64,000 bases of DNA from Argentina anserina (taxonomy: Eukaryota; Streptophyta; Magnoliopsida; Rosales; Rosaceae). Shown piece by piece: positions 42,521 through 55,186 of the stretch; position 1 is the first letter of the stretch, and the number at the start of each line of letters is the position of its first letter. The stretch covers positions 23,250,001 to 23,314,000 of the forward strand of contig NC_065873.1 of the NCBI RefSeq assembly GCF_933775445.1, read 5' to 3'. The notes beneath the pieces are model-generated. The model worked only from the letters and a program-made list of their open reading frames with translations. It made no database searches and had not been told where the DNA came from. The translations under genes and the position numbers were made by a program.

Positions 42521-45341
42521 TCACATTTCAGACTTAACACGAGGACTCCCATCTGTAGCTGGGGTGACCCTATCTTCCTCAGGCTGCGGCAATGCCTTCA
42601 AACATCTTTTGTTCTTCCAAGGAATAAAGCTTCCTTCCTTAGACTTGTTCTGACCAAATTTTAAAACAATTATGGAATCAGAAGGTGCTATAAGCTATAA
42701 TACATCAGTAAGCTTCAATTTGGTAATAGTGTAATACTAATGATTTGTACATGCAGAAACCCAGCTTGTATGCAAAGTAGCACACATATAATTATGCATC
42801 TCTAATAGGCAACAGTTAAATCAACCAAAAAACAATGTAGCCAGTATATAACCAAATTGAACCTTAACTGCAAGTGCCGAGTTACACCAATCATTTTATT
42901 AATGGCTGGTAAGTTCTACAAAAGACAAGCTAACAAGATATACCAATCACAGGAAACCGAAAAATGTGAAAAAGAAAAATAAACAGATTGAGAAAGACTT
43001 ACTTTCTCCCAGTAGAACAACCCCCGCAGGAGACTTAATGTCCTAGGGTGATCACCGTTAGCTGCATTAATCTTTGCTGCCAGATCTGCAAGATTAGAAA
43101 ACATATTGGCAAATTAAAACCAAAGAAATTTAAATAAATATATCAAAGATGCAAGATCGGTTATAAAATAAGTACATAATTTGTAAAATGTAAAGTAACC
43201 TTGAGGTACAACTAGCTAGCCAGTATAATTAAAAGCATCAGTTTCACTCGGACCACTCCGGAGGACTGAAAGGAGCCACCTCCCAAGTCAGCAGTCCCCG
43301 TAAAATGAGAATACAAGGAACCAGAGATTTGCACGCAAGCAATGACATTATACAGAACACAAGGCCTTACACAAATAAATCAACGAATCAACCTTACACA
43401 TTTTTAAATTCTTATACATTATATTTTGTACCTAAGCTGGGCTAGGCGTTGGAAGGACGAAAAGTTAAGTGATGAAATGGATGAGAGGATTGACCCATAA
43501 TGATAACTCCAGTCTGGACCAAGTCCAATAGATATCACCATTCCCAAAGTTCGTGCCTTAGCAACACCTTAAAAGGTTGAATTCAAAGGCATATAACTGA
43601 ATTCAAGTTTCATATAATTTGTAATTGCATTAGTTTAAGAAGCATGGGATAAGTTAAAATCTATGATTTAAACAGAAGGATAAAGACAGGAAGCAAACAT
43701 TCTAAATATAACCTACTAAGATGGGAGCAATTTAAGATAAACTTAATCTTGAACATATACCAGGAATAAAGAGCATTTAAAGAAATCTAACCTTTGTGCA
43801 CATGTAAATATGATTTTCCATACTCTCTTGGGGTTTGACACGATTCCATTCCATTAGACAGATCTGTCTCATGGTGACTTGGCCCTTGGTCACACCAAGT
43901 TTCCAAGAGCTTGACATACTCTTCTTGGTTGTAAGGCCTTTTAAGATCCTTCATAAGCCCCTCCCTGAACAGGTTATGACTCTTAATTTCAGGCCAAGTG
44001 CCTTTGCCCTTCTTTTATTTGCACACACAACAGTAGACACAACAAGATATAATTAAAATCTAGAAGCCCCAAAATAATGTATGTTACGCTGCATGGATAA
44101 TGCTCTGTGTCATGTGATAGCACACGGCAGAAAGTAAAGAAGATGATACAAAGAAGGTGCATACCGTATGAAAAGTATCAAGTGGATCCCTGTGCATTGC
44201 ATTTGTCTCTGCATTAGTTGCTGCACCTGATGTAGTCTCCACCTCCTCATATATCTTTTCCGCACCATTGCTGGGTGTATAAACCAAGTTTTTACCAGCC
44301 ACCTCAAGAAAAGTTATGAATACTTCATACTCACTTGCCTGAAAAATTTTCATAACCTTAGAATCCACATGCATAAACAGTTAAAAACACACATACGTAT
44401 TCACAGATGCAAGAAATGTACTTGTAGGTGTATGATTAACTCTACATACAAAATGTAAAGCAAAGCTTAAATGGAAAAACAGTATACATGCGAGGCGCTA
44501 TATTGATCTGGTTGATGACTATCATGTTCATTTCGATCTGAGCCTGCGGAAGTATCTTGGTAGTTCTTAGGGCAGCTCATGTTTTTCTTCATCACACCCT
44601 TCCCCGAAGCTCTGTTTGTTGCAGCCTTGGTCTTCACCTGTGAAATTCTCAAAGGCTCAGAGTGACGCGATGAAACTCTGACACATCTACATAGATATAC
44701 ATGTATTTATGGTTGCATAAAACTGTTTGTGATTGCTACCAGGAACTGGTAAAGATAAAAGAAAATTTAAAAAGGGGACCGCATACACAAGAGGAACGAT
44801 ATCCATCACATCGATTGCAGTCCTCTGAATCTGATGCACTCTGCATATCTTTCTCATAAATGAACCTTCTACAATTCTTGAGTGTGTAGATCATCTGATC
44901 ACCAGACATCAATGCGAGGTTTAGAAATGCTTCATAGGTCTCATCCATATGACTAGATTTAACCTTCTTCCTCACAGACTTGCTAGGCCTATCTATCCTC
45001 ATCCTTTTTTTCTTCAAAAACCTCCTCGAAGTTCGGTTAGTTTTCTTTTTCACCAAAGAACTTTTCAGCTTCTTTGGAGTGTTAGAAACTTCTGAGTGGG
45101 GTCTTTTCCTGCTACTCCTTCTTATCCCACGGTTCCCACCAGAATCATAACCTGGAGCTTCTACTTTCACATCCTTCATTGCCACTTCACTTGTCAGAGG
45201 GATGAGAGTGTTAGAAGCCTCTAATCGAATTCTCTTATTGGAACACTCATTCTGGTGGGCTGAATCAAAATCCAGAGGTTCCAATTTCACCTTCTCCATT
45301 ACAGCTAAACTCTCTCGGTAATCCTCTTTTTCTGGTAGCAT
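42521..45341 (-). CDS. Paralog A of an unrecognised nuclear-like family
   Basis: Six exons: 45341-44787, 44637-44488, 44338-44165, 44011-43792, 43085-43003, 42649-42521; 436 aa. I do not recognise the family. The N-terminal half is Lys/Arg-rich (SSRKRPHSEVSNTPKKLKSS, KKKTNRTSRRFLKKKRMR), looking like nuclear localisation signals. A module YxxFLxxL...MIY occurs twice: DETYEAFLNLALMSGDQMIY in exon 1 and SEYEVFITFLEVAGKNLVY in exon 3. The C-terminal domain (FREGLMKDLKRPYNQEEYVK, GKSYLHVHKDLAAKI, LSLLRGLFYWEK, SFIPWKNKRCLKALP) is shared with the genes at 48063 and 52884, with the same phase-1 intron. A role in chromatin or RNA is only a guess from composition. Confidence 0.8.
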
Positions 45342-45841
45342 TTTCTATGAGAAACCAAAAGGGGGAGTCAGCTTGAAGTTCGAAACAAAGAAGAAGAAAC
45401 CAAAATTGATACATCTAGTGAGTGACATTACAGCTACCAGTAAATTGATAAATGCACGAGACATTCATGACGAAACGATTCAAAAGGACACAGAACAATT
45501 GAGGCTTCTTCTATTCGGATTACATTCTAAATGAGAATAGAAAAGGAATGAAGTTTTCTTCAGAGTCACACACCAGTCATAACAATTCTGGCATCTCAAC
45601 TCTCAAGTTCTCAACTAGAGCAAATATAAAAATACAATAGCAGGCCAACATTTGAGCTATAAACAAATCTCTAAAGCAATTTGAGGAGAACAAGGAGATT
45701 GATACCTTGAATAGATAGGAGCAGGTGAGTGAGGCGAGGAGCCAGAGCCAGCTCTCAGGTGACGGAAAGACTCGGACTTGAAGCAGCCAGAGGCAGGGGA
45801 ACAACTAAAGGAACAAGGAAGAGGGTTCGTCTCTTCAGATC

Positions 45842-46019
45842 AAACTGATGACTCATCTCAGCTTTGCAATCAATTTAATCGTCTGAATCGTAGGTGGAGA
45901 GCATTTATCAGACTTACCTGTGTCTTATAGTACCACTTTATGACTATCCCAGAAACAATAAAAAAGCAACAACAAAAAACAAAAAAACAGCATAACTAAT
46001 TTAACTACTTGTTCACATG
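45842..46019. promoter_or_regulatory. Upstream region of paralog A
   Basis: This is 5' flank of the minus-strand gene that starts at 45341; 45342-45841 is probable 5' UTR and promoter. No specific element can be supported. It ends at the nested MITEs. Confidence 0.3.
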
Positions 46020-47167
46020 GGTGTAAATGAGAGGTGAGAGAGTTTTAAGAATGCATCACACTCGGGATTAATCCCGGTTGGGACGGGAATTGATCGGGAC
46101 AGAACGGGACAAATCTCACATTCTTATGAAGTTAAATAAAAACCTATATTTTTATTTTTTCATTAACAAATTAACATTCAATAATGAAATTTTAACAAAA
46201 AAATGCATATTATGTTCAAAATATTATAATTTACAATTATTATTTGAGTTAATATAATTTTGGAGTTATTAAGAACATAAATTAGTTTCATTTTGATACA
46301 AATATATAAGAATTTTTAAGTTTTCATTAAAGGTGGGACGAGACGGGACGAGACGGGACGAAGCGGGATAAAAATTATTCGTCCCACGTCCCATCCCACT
46401 ATTATGAAACGGGACGGGATTGAGATTTCCGTTTTTTATGCCCACCTCTAGTGTAAATGAGCCGAGCTGAACTTAGTACTGGTTTGTTCATATTTGACTC
46501 GTTTTCATTTGATCGAGTTCGAGCCGGGCTAAACTTTGATTTTTTTTCCTTCATGTTCTAGCTCGGTTCGGCTTGAAAAAGCTCGAGCTGGGCTCAGGCC
46601 GACTTGAATCATTTGAAATTAATATTTTAAAATCAAGAAATTCAAAATAAAATTCAATATTTGATGTCATAGCATCATATAAAATCTCTTTTAATTAAGA
46701 ATAAGGGAATAGTAGAGTACTTGTTTGTGGCTCCATGGCGAATTGACAATGAGAGTTGTTTGTTTCTTTAGAATTTGGCCATTTGGGGTGGTGAAAAATT
46801 TATGGAACTGATCAAATTATGACTCATAGTTTACACTATTTATATAGTGCACAATAAGATTAGGGTTTCATTTAATTATTATTTATAATACATTTTAATA
46901 TTATTTCTCATATAAAAATTATATATATATATTATAAAAGTTATTAAGTCAAGCTTAATAAATGAGTCGAGCTTTTAACGAACTCGAGCTATCCCGCGAG
47001 TTAAATGAGTCGAACGAGCCGAATACTTGTTGTTCAAACTCGGTTCAATTCAAGGTCAGGCTTAATATTAAGCTCAAGCTTGGCTCATTTAACTTTACGA
47101 GTTTGAGCCGAACGGGCTAAAATCGAGTTGAACACGAGCGGCTCGAACATACTTACAGCCCTACCTA
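46020..47167. mobile_element. hAT-like MITE, split by another element
   Basis: The flanking 8-bp repeats TTCACATG lie at 46012-46019 and 47168-47175. The left end GGTGTAAATGAG, continuing after the inner insertion as CCGAGCTGAAC, is similar to the reverse complement of the right end (GGGCTGTAAGTATGTTCGAGC). The body is rich in GAGCCGAGC/GCTCGAGC motifs and AT-rich spacers, a common plant hAT MITE style. No coding sequence. Confidence 0.75.
46032..46450. mobile_element. Inner MITE inserted in the first one
   Basis: It is bounded by the repeated sequence GTGTAAATGAG (46021-46031 and 46451-46461). Its ends AGAGGTGAG and the complement of CCCACCTCT form a short inverted repeat. It contains GGGACGGGA-type repeats at both sides (near 46080-46110 and 46335-46420). 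The 11-bp match includes the target duplication, probably 8 bp, plus chance identity. Confidence 0.7.
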
Positions 47168-47175
47168 TTCACATG

Positions 47176-48062
47176 AGTCTATGCAAAAGGGTGTATAATT
47201 ATAAATTTTGTGGGAAAACAGAAATTTAAAGTTGTGTTAGGGCCAATGAAAAGGATTTGTTTTCCATTGTATATACTCTGATGTGTGACATTGCTTACAT
47301 GAGATGTCATATATTATGAGAACTTTTTCTCCGGCCGATCTCATTTTGCATTTGCTTATGTGAAAGTATTTCTACAAACCGATTCTAGGTCCCGGTCTCA
47401 AACATATTCTTTGTTTTTAGCTTATAAAATTTCTGTGTGATTAGCCTTATTGTCCTTACTAGCATGTACCCGTGTATCTAGTTATAGTAGTGGAGATGTA
47501 CAAATGTTTCGATAACTTAACTCGCATCAACGTGGACATAGGTACATTTAACCTCACTGAATATGGACCCAGAAACAACCCTCCCTTCACCTGCAATTCG
47601 TGGTTTTACAGAAGCCACTATTTACCACGAAATGAGCTGAACTCCTTTGATTTTCGATTGTTTTTCTGATCACAGCGTTCGAGAATTGTGTAGAAATATG
47701 ATAAACAGAATAAAGTAACGTCCTTGGTGCTAAGCAGACGACATACCATGAAACAAGAGTATGATACGGTTACTTGGTTGATCATACTGAAGTTTGCTGC
47801 TCCATTCAATTAGCAAACAAGAACATACTACAGTCGTGGTTCTCATTACCTAAGGTACTGAGATCATAAGGCTACAACTTCCCCAACTCTTAATACCATC
47901 TACTTAAAATGTGTGATTCAACAGCAAATGCACAAATAGGAGATACTACCAAATATCACATTTCAGCCCAATAATTTTACCCCATACAGCTTGACATCGA
48001 TTTGCTGAGATGCCATGATCAGATCTTCACTGCGGAATGAAAATGATGAAGAACTCTTCTGT
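47176..48062. other. Intergenic, 3' flank of paralog B
   Basis: No supported gene. Frames at 47472-47669 and 47618-47809 overlap on opposite strands and have no motif. Confidence 0.6.
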
Positions 48063-51000
48063 TTACAGTTGCGGCACCACATTCAAACATTCTATGTCAG
48101 TCCAAGGCTCAAAGCTTTTGTCCTGAGACACATTCTGAAACGATTGAAAATAATTATACTAGTCAGAAGCAGTGTGTTGCCAAAGAAAAGAAAAGGAAAT
48201 AAAGCTGCTGTTGCACCTCCATGTGTATGGATGCACTGATGGCAATACTAAGAACTATAGTCTATTTCATAGTGGGATATTGATGATGTGAAAATTGGGG
48301 GAAAAAAAGAAAACCACATTATCCTAGTGCCTGGTTTGCCTAGAAGCAAGATGAACATACAATATAATCATCAGAAACAAATGCATTGAAAAGTATCATG
48401 AAAGAAATTCACCTTCAACCAGTAGAAGAATCCCCGCAAGAGACACAACCTTCTAGGGCGATCGCTCAATTTGATAATTTCAGCAAGATCTGCAAGATCA
48501 GGAAACAAAGTATTTAAATTTTATAAAATGTTAGTTGCTAGCATGCAAATAAAATGAAACTTGATTGATCATGAAATGAAAACCTTGGTACAAATCCATA
48601 TATGGTTTTCCATATTCCCCTTTCAGTGCATAAGTTTTTACTACTCCACTACGAAAATTTTTAGCATGACCTCCTGCAGGCCTCTGGTTAGTCCACTCCA
48701 TCAAGAGCCTGATGTACTCGTTTTCGTCATAAGGCCGTTTAAGATCCTTCATAAGCCCCTCCCTGAAGTTGGTGTGACTTTCCAAGTCATTGTTTGAATC
48801 CTTCTTCTGTTTGCAACATATTAACAACAGTCATAACCAGCAATAATCAAATTCCAGGAGCTGCAAACCAATGGTATCATGTTGATGTGCACATCCCAAT
48901 TTGGATGTGACAACTTAAAAAAGAAAGAACAAACTAAAGGTTGAAAGGGATTTCAAGAGGATACATACAAATGGGGTACGACATCTATCAACTGGATCCC
49001 TTTCGAGTACAACTAAATCCGAATCTGATGAACTTTCCGCATCCTCATCTTTTATCTCCACATCATACGTCTCTGGTCGACCATCTTGTGGCACATATAT
49101 CATGTTTTCATCATTTATCTCAAGCACACTTATAAAGTCTTGATAGCTCTCATCTGTTTGATTAGATTCTGTCTCATCATCACCAATGCGGTCAAACTTG
49201 GCAAAACCGTTGCGCCCACAATTTGCAAAATGATGAACCTCTGAACCAGGTTTTTTGTTAGGAAGTTCATTTGTCCTCTTGGCATAAGGATATTCACTTC
49301 TTTTGTTCCCTGAAGTCTTCAGTCTCTCAGCCTCTTCTTCATTCAAAAGATGAGTAGACTTGTTAGGTCTATTTATCTTTACCACTTCCTTCTTCATACG
49401 CCTTAAAGTTCCTTTAGTTTCCATTTTCTCTTTCAAAGGCGAACTAGTGAAACTTTCTGGAGTATTACGAGCCTTTAAATGAGGCCTTTTACTTGAATTA
49501 CCTCTTGTCCTACTAGAAATAGGATTCAGAATTTCTAGTTTTGCCTCATTCTTCTCCACTGAACTCTTTTTCTCCCGGAGTTTCTCAAAAAGTTTCAAAA
49601 CCCTGTTGTCTACATGCTCCCCTTTCACCTGAAGATTTTCCAAAGTTCCGGGAGTATCTGAATTGAGCTCTTGGGGATTCTTAGGAAGCTCCAGACGAGG
49701 TATTTTACTAGAAAGCCCGTTTTCCATACCAGAAGCAGGATCTTGAGCTACCAACTCTGCATTCTTCTTCACCACTGAACTCTTTCTTTTTGGGAGATCC
49801 TTCAGAATTTCAAGAGTCTCCCTGTGTTCATTGTCAGTCATATCTTCCACCAGAAGATTCTTGATAGGTTCAGTAGCTACTGATCTGGGATTTTGGAACA
49901 GATCAGGTATCCCAGTTTCTTGAACAATCTCCTGTGCACAAGTATTTTCAACCTCCCTCAAACTTTCCAAAAATAACTTGGACTTTATATCATTAACATT
50001 ATCATCCAAGGACTTAACATGAGCATCGCCATCACTGGACTGTTCATTCCAATTATCACCATCATGCACAGACGTAACATCAGTGTTATTAACACCAGAC
50101 TGTTCATTCCCACTATCATCATATTCAACAGACCTGACACCACTATAATCATCACTCGAAAATCCATGCTCATTATAACTATCATCCACAGACCTTATCT
50201 CACTACTGTCATCACCAGAATGTTCCTCACCATCTCCATGCATAAGTAAACTCAAGTTCTTCTCACAATAATCAACCAACATTAGGTTTTCCAACTTTTC
50301 ATTACAAACAGATCTCCTCTTCACCCCCTTCCCCAAGCCATTTTCTTGAGGATAGCTTATCAGTTCCGAACTCCCACAAGCAACCTTTAGTGCATATGAA
50401 TTTCCATCTTCCCTCAAGTTTTCCAAAAACAACTTGCACTGAGGATCCACATCTTCATCCGAAATGCATCTTCTCTTGATCCTCCTCTGGAACCCATCCT
50501 TGTGATACCTTATCACTTCTGAAACCCCGTCCTCTCGATCAACTTCAAATGCATATGAATTTCCATCTTCCCTCAAACTTTCCAAGAACAACTCATACTG
50601 GGGATCCACATCTTCATCCGAAACGCGTCTTCTCACAACCCGCCTCGCCAAGCCATCCTCTTGATGATACCTTATCAATTCAGAAACCCCATCATCTCCA
50701 ACAACCTCTAATGCATATGAACCTCCATATCCCCTCAAGTTTTCCAAGAACAACTTATACTGAGGATCCACATCTTCATCCGAAACGCGTCTTCTCACAA
50801 CCCGCCTTGCCAAGCCATCCTCTTGATGATACCTTATCAATTCAGAAACCCCATCATCTCCAACAACCTCTAATGCATATGAACCTCCATATCTCTTCAA
50901 GTTTTCCAATAACAACTTATACTGAGGATCCACATCTTCATTAGAAACACATGTTCTCTCTCGAACCAAACGCCTAGTACTAACATTCTCATGACCAGAA

Positions 51001-51068
51001 ACCTCACCATTCTGAACTAAACTCAGCTTGTCCACCCTCAAATCATCCTCATTCACAGCGGACCCCAT
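48063..51068 (-). CDS. Paralog B, with tandem 54-aa modules
   Basis: Four exons: 51068-48969, 48806-48584, 48489-48413, 48134-48063; 823 aa. The family is not recognised. Residues 42-256 are four tandem modules of about 54 aa, each with DEDVDPQYKLFLENLR, a GxSYALEV segment and a basic linker (RRVVRRRVS). Modules 1 and 2 are nearly identical. A further weaker module is TDESYQDFISVLEINDENMI before the exon end (VLERDPVDRCRTPF). The middle is acidic, then Lys/Ser-rich. The C-terminal domain has FREGLMKDLKRPYDENEYIR, GKPYMDLYQ, CLLRGFFYWLK and FEPWTDIECLNVV. Basic clusters suggest a nuclear protein; there is no signal peptide or membrane helix. It stands between paralogs A and C on the same strand. 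Confidence 0.85.
50300..50945 (-). repeat. 162-bp tandem coding repeats in paralog B
   Basis: Four in-frame copies with a period of 162 bp, for example CGAAACGCGTCTTCTCACAA at 50619 and again at 50781 on the plus strand. Copies 1 and 2 differ at few sites; copies 3 and 4 are more diverged. Confidence 0.9.
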
Positions 51069-51726
51069 TTTTGCAACAAATCAAACAACAAAACACAAAC
51101 CCCCTTTATCTATAAGACTATCAGTGACTTTGAGACTTTTGCAAGGTTCAGTCTTTACAATACATGGAGACAGAAGACAAAAACAAAAGACCAAACATAC
51201 AAAAATCAGAGTATGTAAGAGTAGTTCAATATGGATTCACAAGCAATGACGTTAATTCAGGACATCAACACAAACTGTGCAGGAACCAAAAAAAAGATTT
51301 ATGGTTTATGTTCTTACCTCGAAGTGAAAGATGGCAAGAGCTGCTGAGAACCCAGATGGTGACTTGAAGTGTACGGATGAAAAGAGATGACGTGAGTTAA
51401 AGATGAAAGCTGAGCGGGCCAAATAAGAAAGTAGCTCGCTTTGGTCTCAAAGTAGCTTCTTTTCTTTTCCTATCTGAGGCTAAAGCATTGATGATACTTT
51501 ACTCAGCACACCCACTTTTCTGACCCCAAAACAGTAAGATTTTTCAAAATGAACAAGTTAAAACAATTTTTATGAATTTCTACTAGTACTTGTGTTGTTA
51601 TGTGCACATGGTTTCTGGGTTTTTAGATTTAAAGAAGTGTTGTTCCTTTTTTTTCTTTCTTCCCCACCTTGAGGGATTCACGGATGGGAAGTTGGAAATG
51701 GGAACTATAAGGAAAAACCCAACTAA
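51069..51726. other. Paralog B 5' flank
   Basis: Probable promoter and 5' UTR of the minus-strand gene B. Small frames at 51028-51367 and 51590-51778 have no recognised domain. Confidence 0.5.
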
Positions 51727-52576
51727 GGGCATCTGCACCGGTGAGCAAGAGGAGGCAAGCCGCTCAAGCAGGAGGTGAGACCGCGATGGTTTGCTCGAGC
51801 AAACCCAGATCCAAGCTCGCACCGAAGCTGTTGGTGCTCGCCCAGTCAACCGAAAGGTTTTGCTCACTCGATCACTCGAGCATAATTTGCTTCGACCTTT
51901 GCTCGTCCGCCTGGTGGAGCCCACGACACATGGGTGACTCCATGTCCTTCCCAAGCACGTCTTGGTGCAAGGAGAACTCGATGGAGAGACAAAGTTGATG
52001 GTGGTGACGTGACAGAGGTGATGAACATGGTAAAAATGGGAAATCAAATCAGTCTCAAATTAAAGAAATTAAAGACATTGATGAATTGAGTACCGAGAAA
52101 TTAAGTTAGACTCAACACCCCCAACGCCATAAGTCTCGCCGGAGCTGAGAAACTCGATATCGGAGCTCCCCTGCCTCAAAACTCAATCTCGTTGTAAAAT
52201 TGGTCAAATCCCACATGCAATGACTGAGTTTTGAAGAGGAGAAGGAAAGAAATATTTTGGTGGTGGTGCGCCGACCATAAGTGGCCAGATGGCGGCGGCG
52301 CGGTCTAAGAAAGGTGGCTGGTTTTCTGGGTTCGCATAGAGAGATAGAAAATGGGCTTGGCCCTTTAAATACAATTAGACGGCCAAGATTATTCGATCTA
52401 AAATCAACGTTTCAGATTTAAAAATGTAAAGTAGAATTTGCTCAAATAAATTGTGAATAGGTGTGTGTAAAAATCGATTTTACTCAAACAAATATGAATT
52501 TGATTTGCTTGGAGCAAAATTTGCTTCTGGCTCCACCATTTGCTTGAGCAAACCCAATTTATGGATGCGGATGCTT
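51727..52576. mobile_element. PIF/Harbinger-like non-autonomous element
   Basis: The ends GGGCATCTGCACC and, reverse complemented, AAGCATCCGCATCC are flanked by TAA at 51724-51726 and 52577-52579. Subterminal TTTGCTCGAGCAAACCC and TTTGCTTGAGCAAACCC are repeated inversely. About 850 bp, without a transposase frame. Confidence 0.75.
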
Positions 52577-52579
52577 TAA

Positions 52580-52883
52580 GACCACTGCAGAGGGCAAGTT
52601 TTGCAAATATGAAGCCATACGAATATGTCAACAACGAACTTCGCTGGAATTTATAAGACACAATGAGTTGCTGAAAATTTGATAATTTGCTTCTGTTAGA
52701 CGAAGGTTTCTAGCTGTGTACAGATATCTACATCCTTTTTTTGTTTCTCTAAGGACAGCCTCAAGTGGGAACCCGAAATATAGAAAACATAGTGGTCGTG
52801 TGAGGGAGAAACAATGGGAGGACCCGGAGAGACATGAGTTTCAAAACTCTTTTGAGTTAGAAGAGAATGCTCAAGAAGCCCTC
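52580..52883. other. 3' flank of paralog C
   Basis: Short intergenic and 3' UTR sequence; no separate gene seen. Confidence 0.5.
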
Positions 52884-55186
52884 CTACTTAGTGCTTTGCG
52901 GCAAGACCTTCAAACATGCTTTGTCATTCCAAGGTTTAAAGCTTCCTTGCTGGGAAAGATTCTGAATTTTTTTACAAAAATTATACATGTCAGAAGAAAC
53001 TAATACACGCGCATGCAATAATCATCCCTGTGAATAACACATTTAAAATCATCAACTGCTATGAGAGAAACGATGTAAATGCATATGGCCAAATGCAAAC
53101 AGTCTTTAGAAAGACGAGTATTGAAGATATGTGAATATTGCACAAATAGAGTAACGAACCTAAGCAAAATCATGTACTCAACTTGGTACTAGAATGAACT
53201 TTAACTACCAATTGCAACAAACGTTTTTCTGAATGGCCATGCTAAGTAGAATTGTTCTTACCTTCAGCCAGTAGAAAAATCCTCGCAAAAGATTCAACTT
53301 TCTAGGGCGATCATTACCTGCCACTGCATCTATTTTTACTGCCAGATCTGAAAGATTTTGCAACAAATTAGTCATGAAATAGTGACATTTTTTTTGGCAC
53401 TATGAAAGAAGAAAGTTCACTTTAACTGTAATTAAATTACAGACCTGTTCAGCATACTTGTTATTTAAGATAAGTAATAGTTGGGAGCATAGAAAAAAAA
53501 GAGATAAAAAACAATAACAGATGGGAAGTGAAGAGCAGTGACCTTTGTGCATCTCTTGATATGATTTTCCGAATTCCCCTTCCAGTGCGTATGATTTTAC
53601 TTTTCCATTACGTAGATTTTTATCATGAGATTTTGCTGGCCTTTGGCGAGACCAGTCTTCCAAGAGATTGAGATACTCTTCTAGGTGGTAAGGCCTTTTA
53701 AGGTCCTGCATAATCCCTTGCCTAAACTGCAAATTACTTTCAGGTGACCGCCAACTGTCTATATTCATCTTCTATTTGCAAAACAAAAAAGTACACAAAA
53801 CAACAAAATGAACAAATTGAAGACAACCAAAATGATTTATAAATGCACACATGAGCGTGAGTGTGTATGAGTATGATGACATAATATAGAAAAAAATAAA
53901 ACAAAGCTGAAAGGGGACAAGATGCATACAGTTGGTGTACGGTATCCCTCATCTGGATCCCTGTCAAGCACGACCACATCTGAATCTGATGAACTTTCTT
54001 CATCTGAATCATATCTTATTAGTCCGCAACTCTTGGATGTAAATACCACACCTTTACCATCATCCTTACTACAACTTAAGAACTCTTTATAGTTGTCATC
54101 TGTTAGATCAGAATCAGATTCAGCTTCACGGTTGCACCCACCTTCTGGGGACCAAAGATATTTTGACCCAGATTGCTCATGAAAACGCCCATTTGTTCTA
54201 CTAGAAAGAGGATCTACAACTGACTCCTTCTCATTCTTCTTCAACACTGAGCTCTTTTTCTCAAGACCATTCCTTTTCTCCGGACAATCCTCTAAATTTC
54301 TCCTCTCAATGGCCATATTTAATTGTTTTCTGGTTTCAATCTTCTCTTTCAGCTGAGAACTTCTGAAACTTGCTGGAGTGTTCGAAACCTCTAAGAAAGG
54401 TCTTTTACTAGAACGCACATTTGTTCCGTCTGAGACAGGTTCCTGAGCTTCCATTTTTATATTCCTCTTCTTCACTGAACTCTTTATCTCTGGGGCTTCC
54501 ACTACATTTTCCGCAGTCTCATTTTTTTTCAATTTAGTCTTCTCTTTTCCCTGGTAATGCACAGAATCAACATCTACCTCATCACTTAGGCCATTGTCTT
54601 GGTGATACCTTATCTCTTTCACAACTCCATCCTCAAATATCTGAAGTACATATGAGTTTCCATCTTCCCTCAAATTGTCCCAGAACATCTTATACTGAGG
54701 ATCAAGATCACCACCATCAACGCCATCATTCAAAGAATTCACACAAATGTCGCCGTCACTCGCAGACCTCGTGCTAACACCGCCATCCCCCAAATCGGCA
54801 TTCCCATCATTACCATCATCCCCGCCACGTTGTTCATTCCTTTCATCACTATCCTCCTCAACCCTTGCATCATCATCTCGAATGTCACAATTTCCATTCT
54901 TACAATCACCACCTCTGCACTCGCAACCACTATTATCCACAGGCCGAACATCATCAAAGAGATCACTAAAACGTTCAATCCAGTCCTCCTTATCCTGAAT
55001 TCTCCTCAAGAACACCTCATAATCCGGATCACGTAGTTGGGTTTCCACTTGTGCATCACACTTAGTGCTCTTCTTCGGTGTCCCGCTAAATAATTCAGGC
55101 TTGCAAGTTCCATCAACTGCATGCCTTCTCTTCCAACGCCTCCTAGTCCTCTCATCTAACTCATCATCCTCAACCTTTCCCCCCAT
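52884..55186 (-). CDS. Paralog C of the unrecognised family
   Basis: Four exons: 55186-53930, 53771-53543, 53347-53262, 52961-52884; 549 aa. It has the same exon layout and phases as paralog B. The start is MGGKVEDDELDERTRRRWKR. Module copies are RDPDYEVFLRRIQDKEDW, DPQYKMFWDNLREDGNSY and TDDNYKEFLSCSKDDG. A strongly acidic Asp/Gly/Asn stretch (about residues 88-150) follows the first module, and Lys-rich segments (SSVKKRNIKM, SSQLKEKIETRKQLN) follow the second. The C-terminal domain has FRQGIMQDLKRPYHLEEYLN, GKSYQEMHKDLAVKI, NLLRGFFYWLK and FKPWNDKACLKVLP. Function unknown. The basic and acidic blocks suggest a nuclear, largely disordered protein with one folded C-terminal domain. Confidence 0.85.

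Noticed and set aside
54739..54998. Overlapping frames opposite paralog C
   Set aside because: They are shadows of its acidic Asp/Gly/Asn coding repeat.
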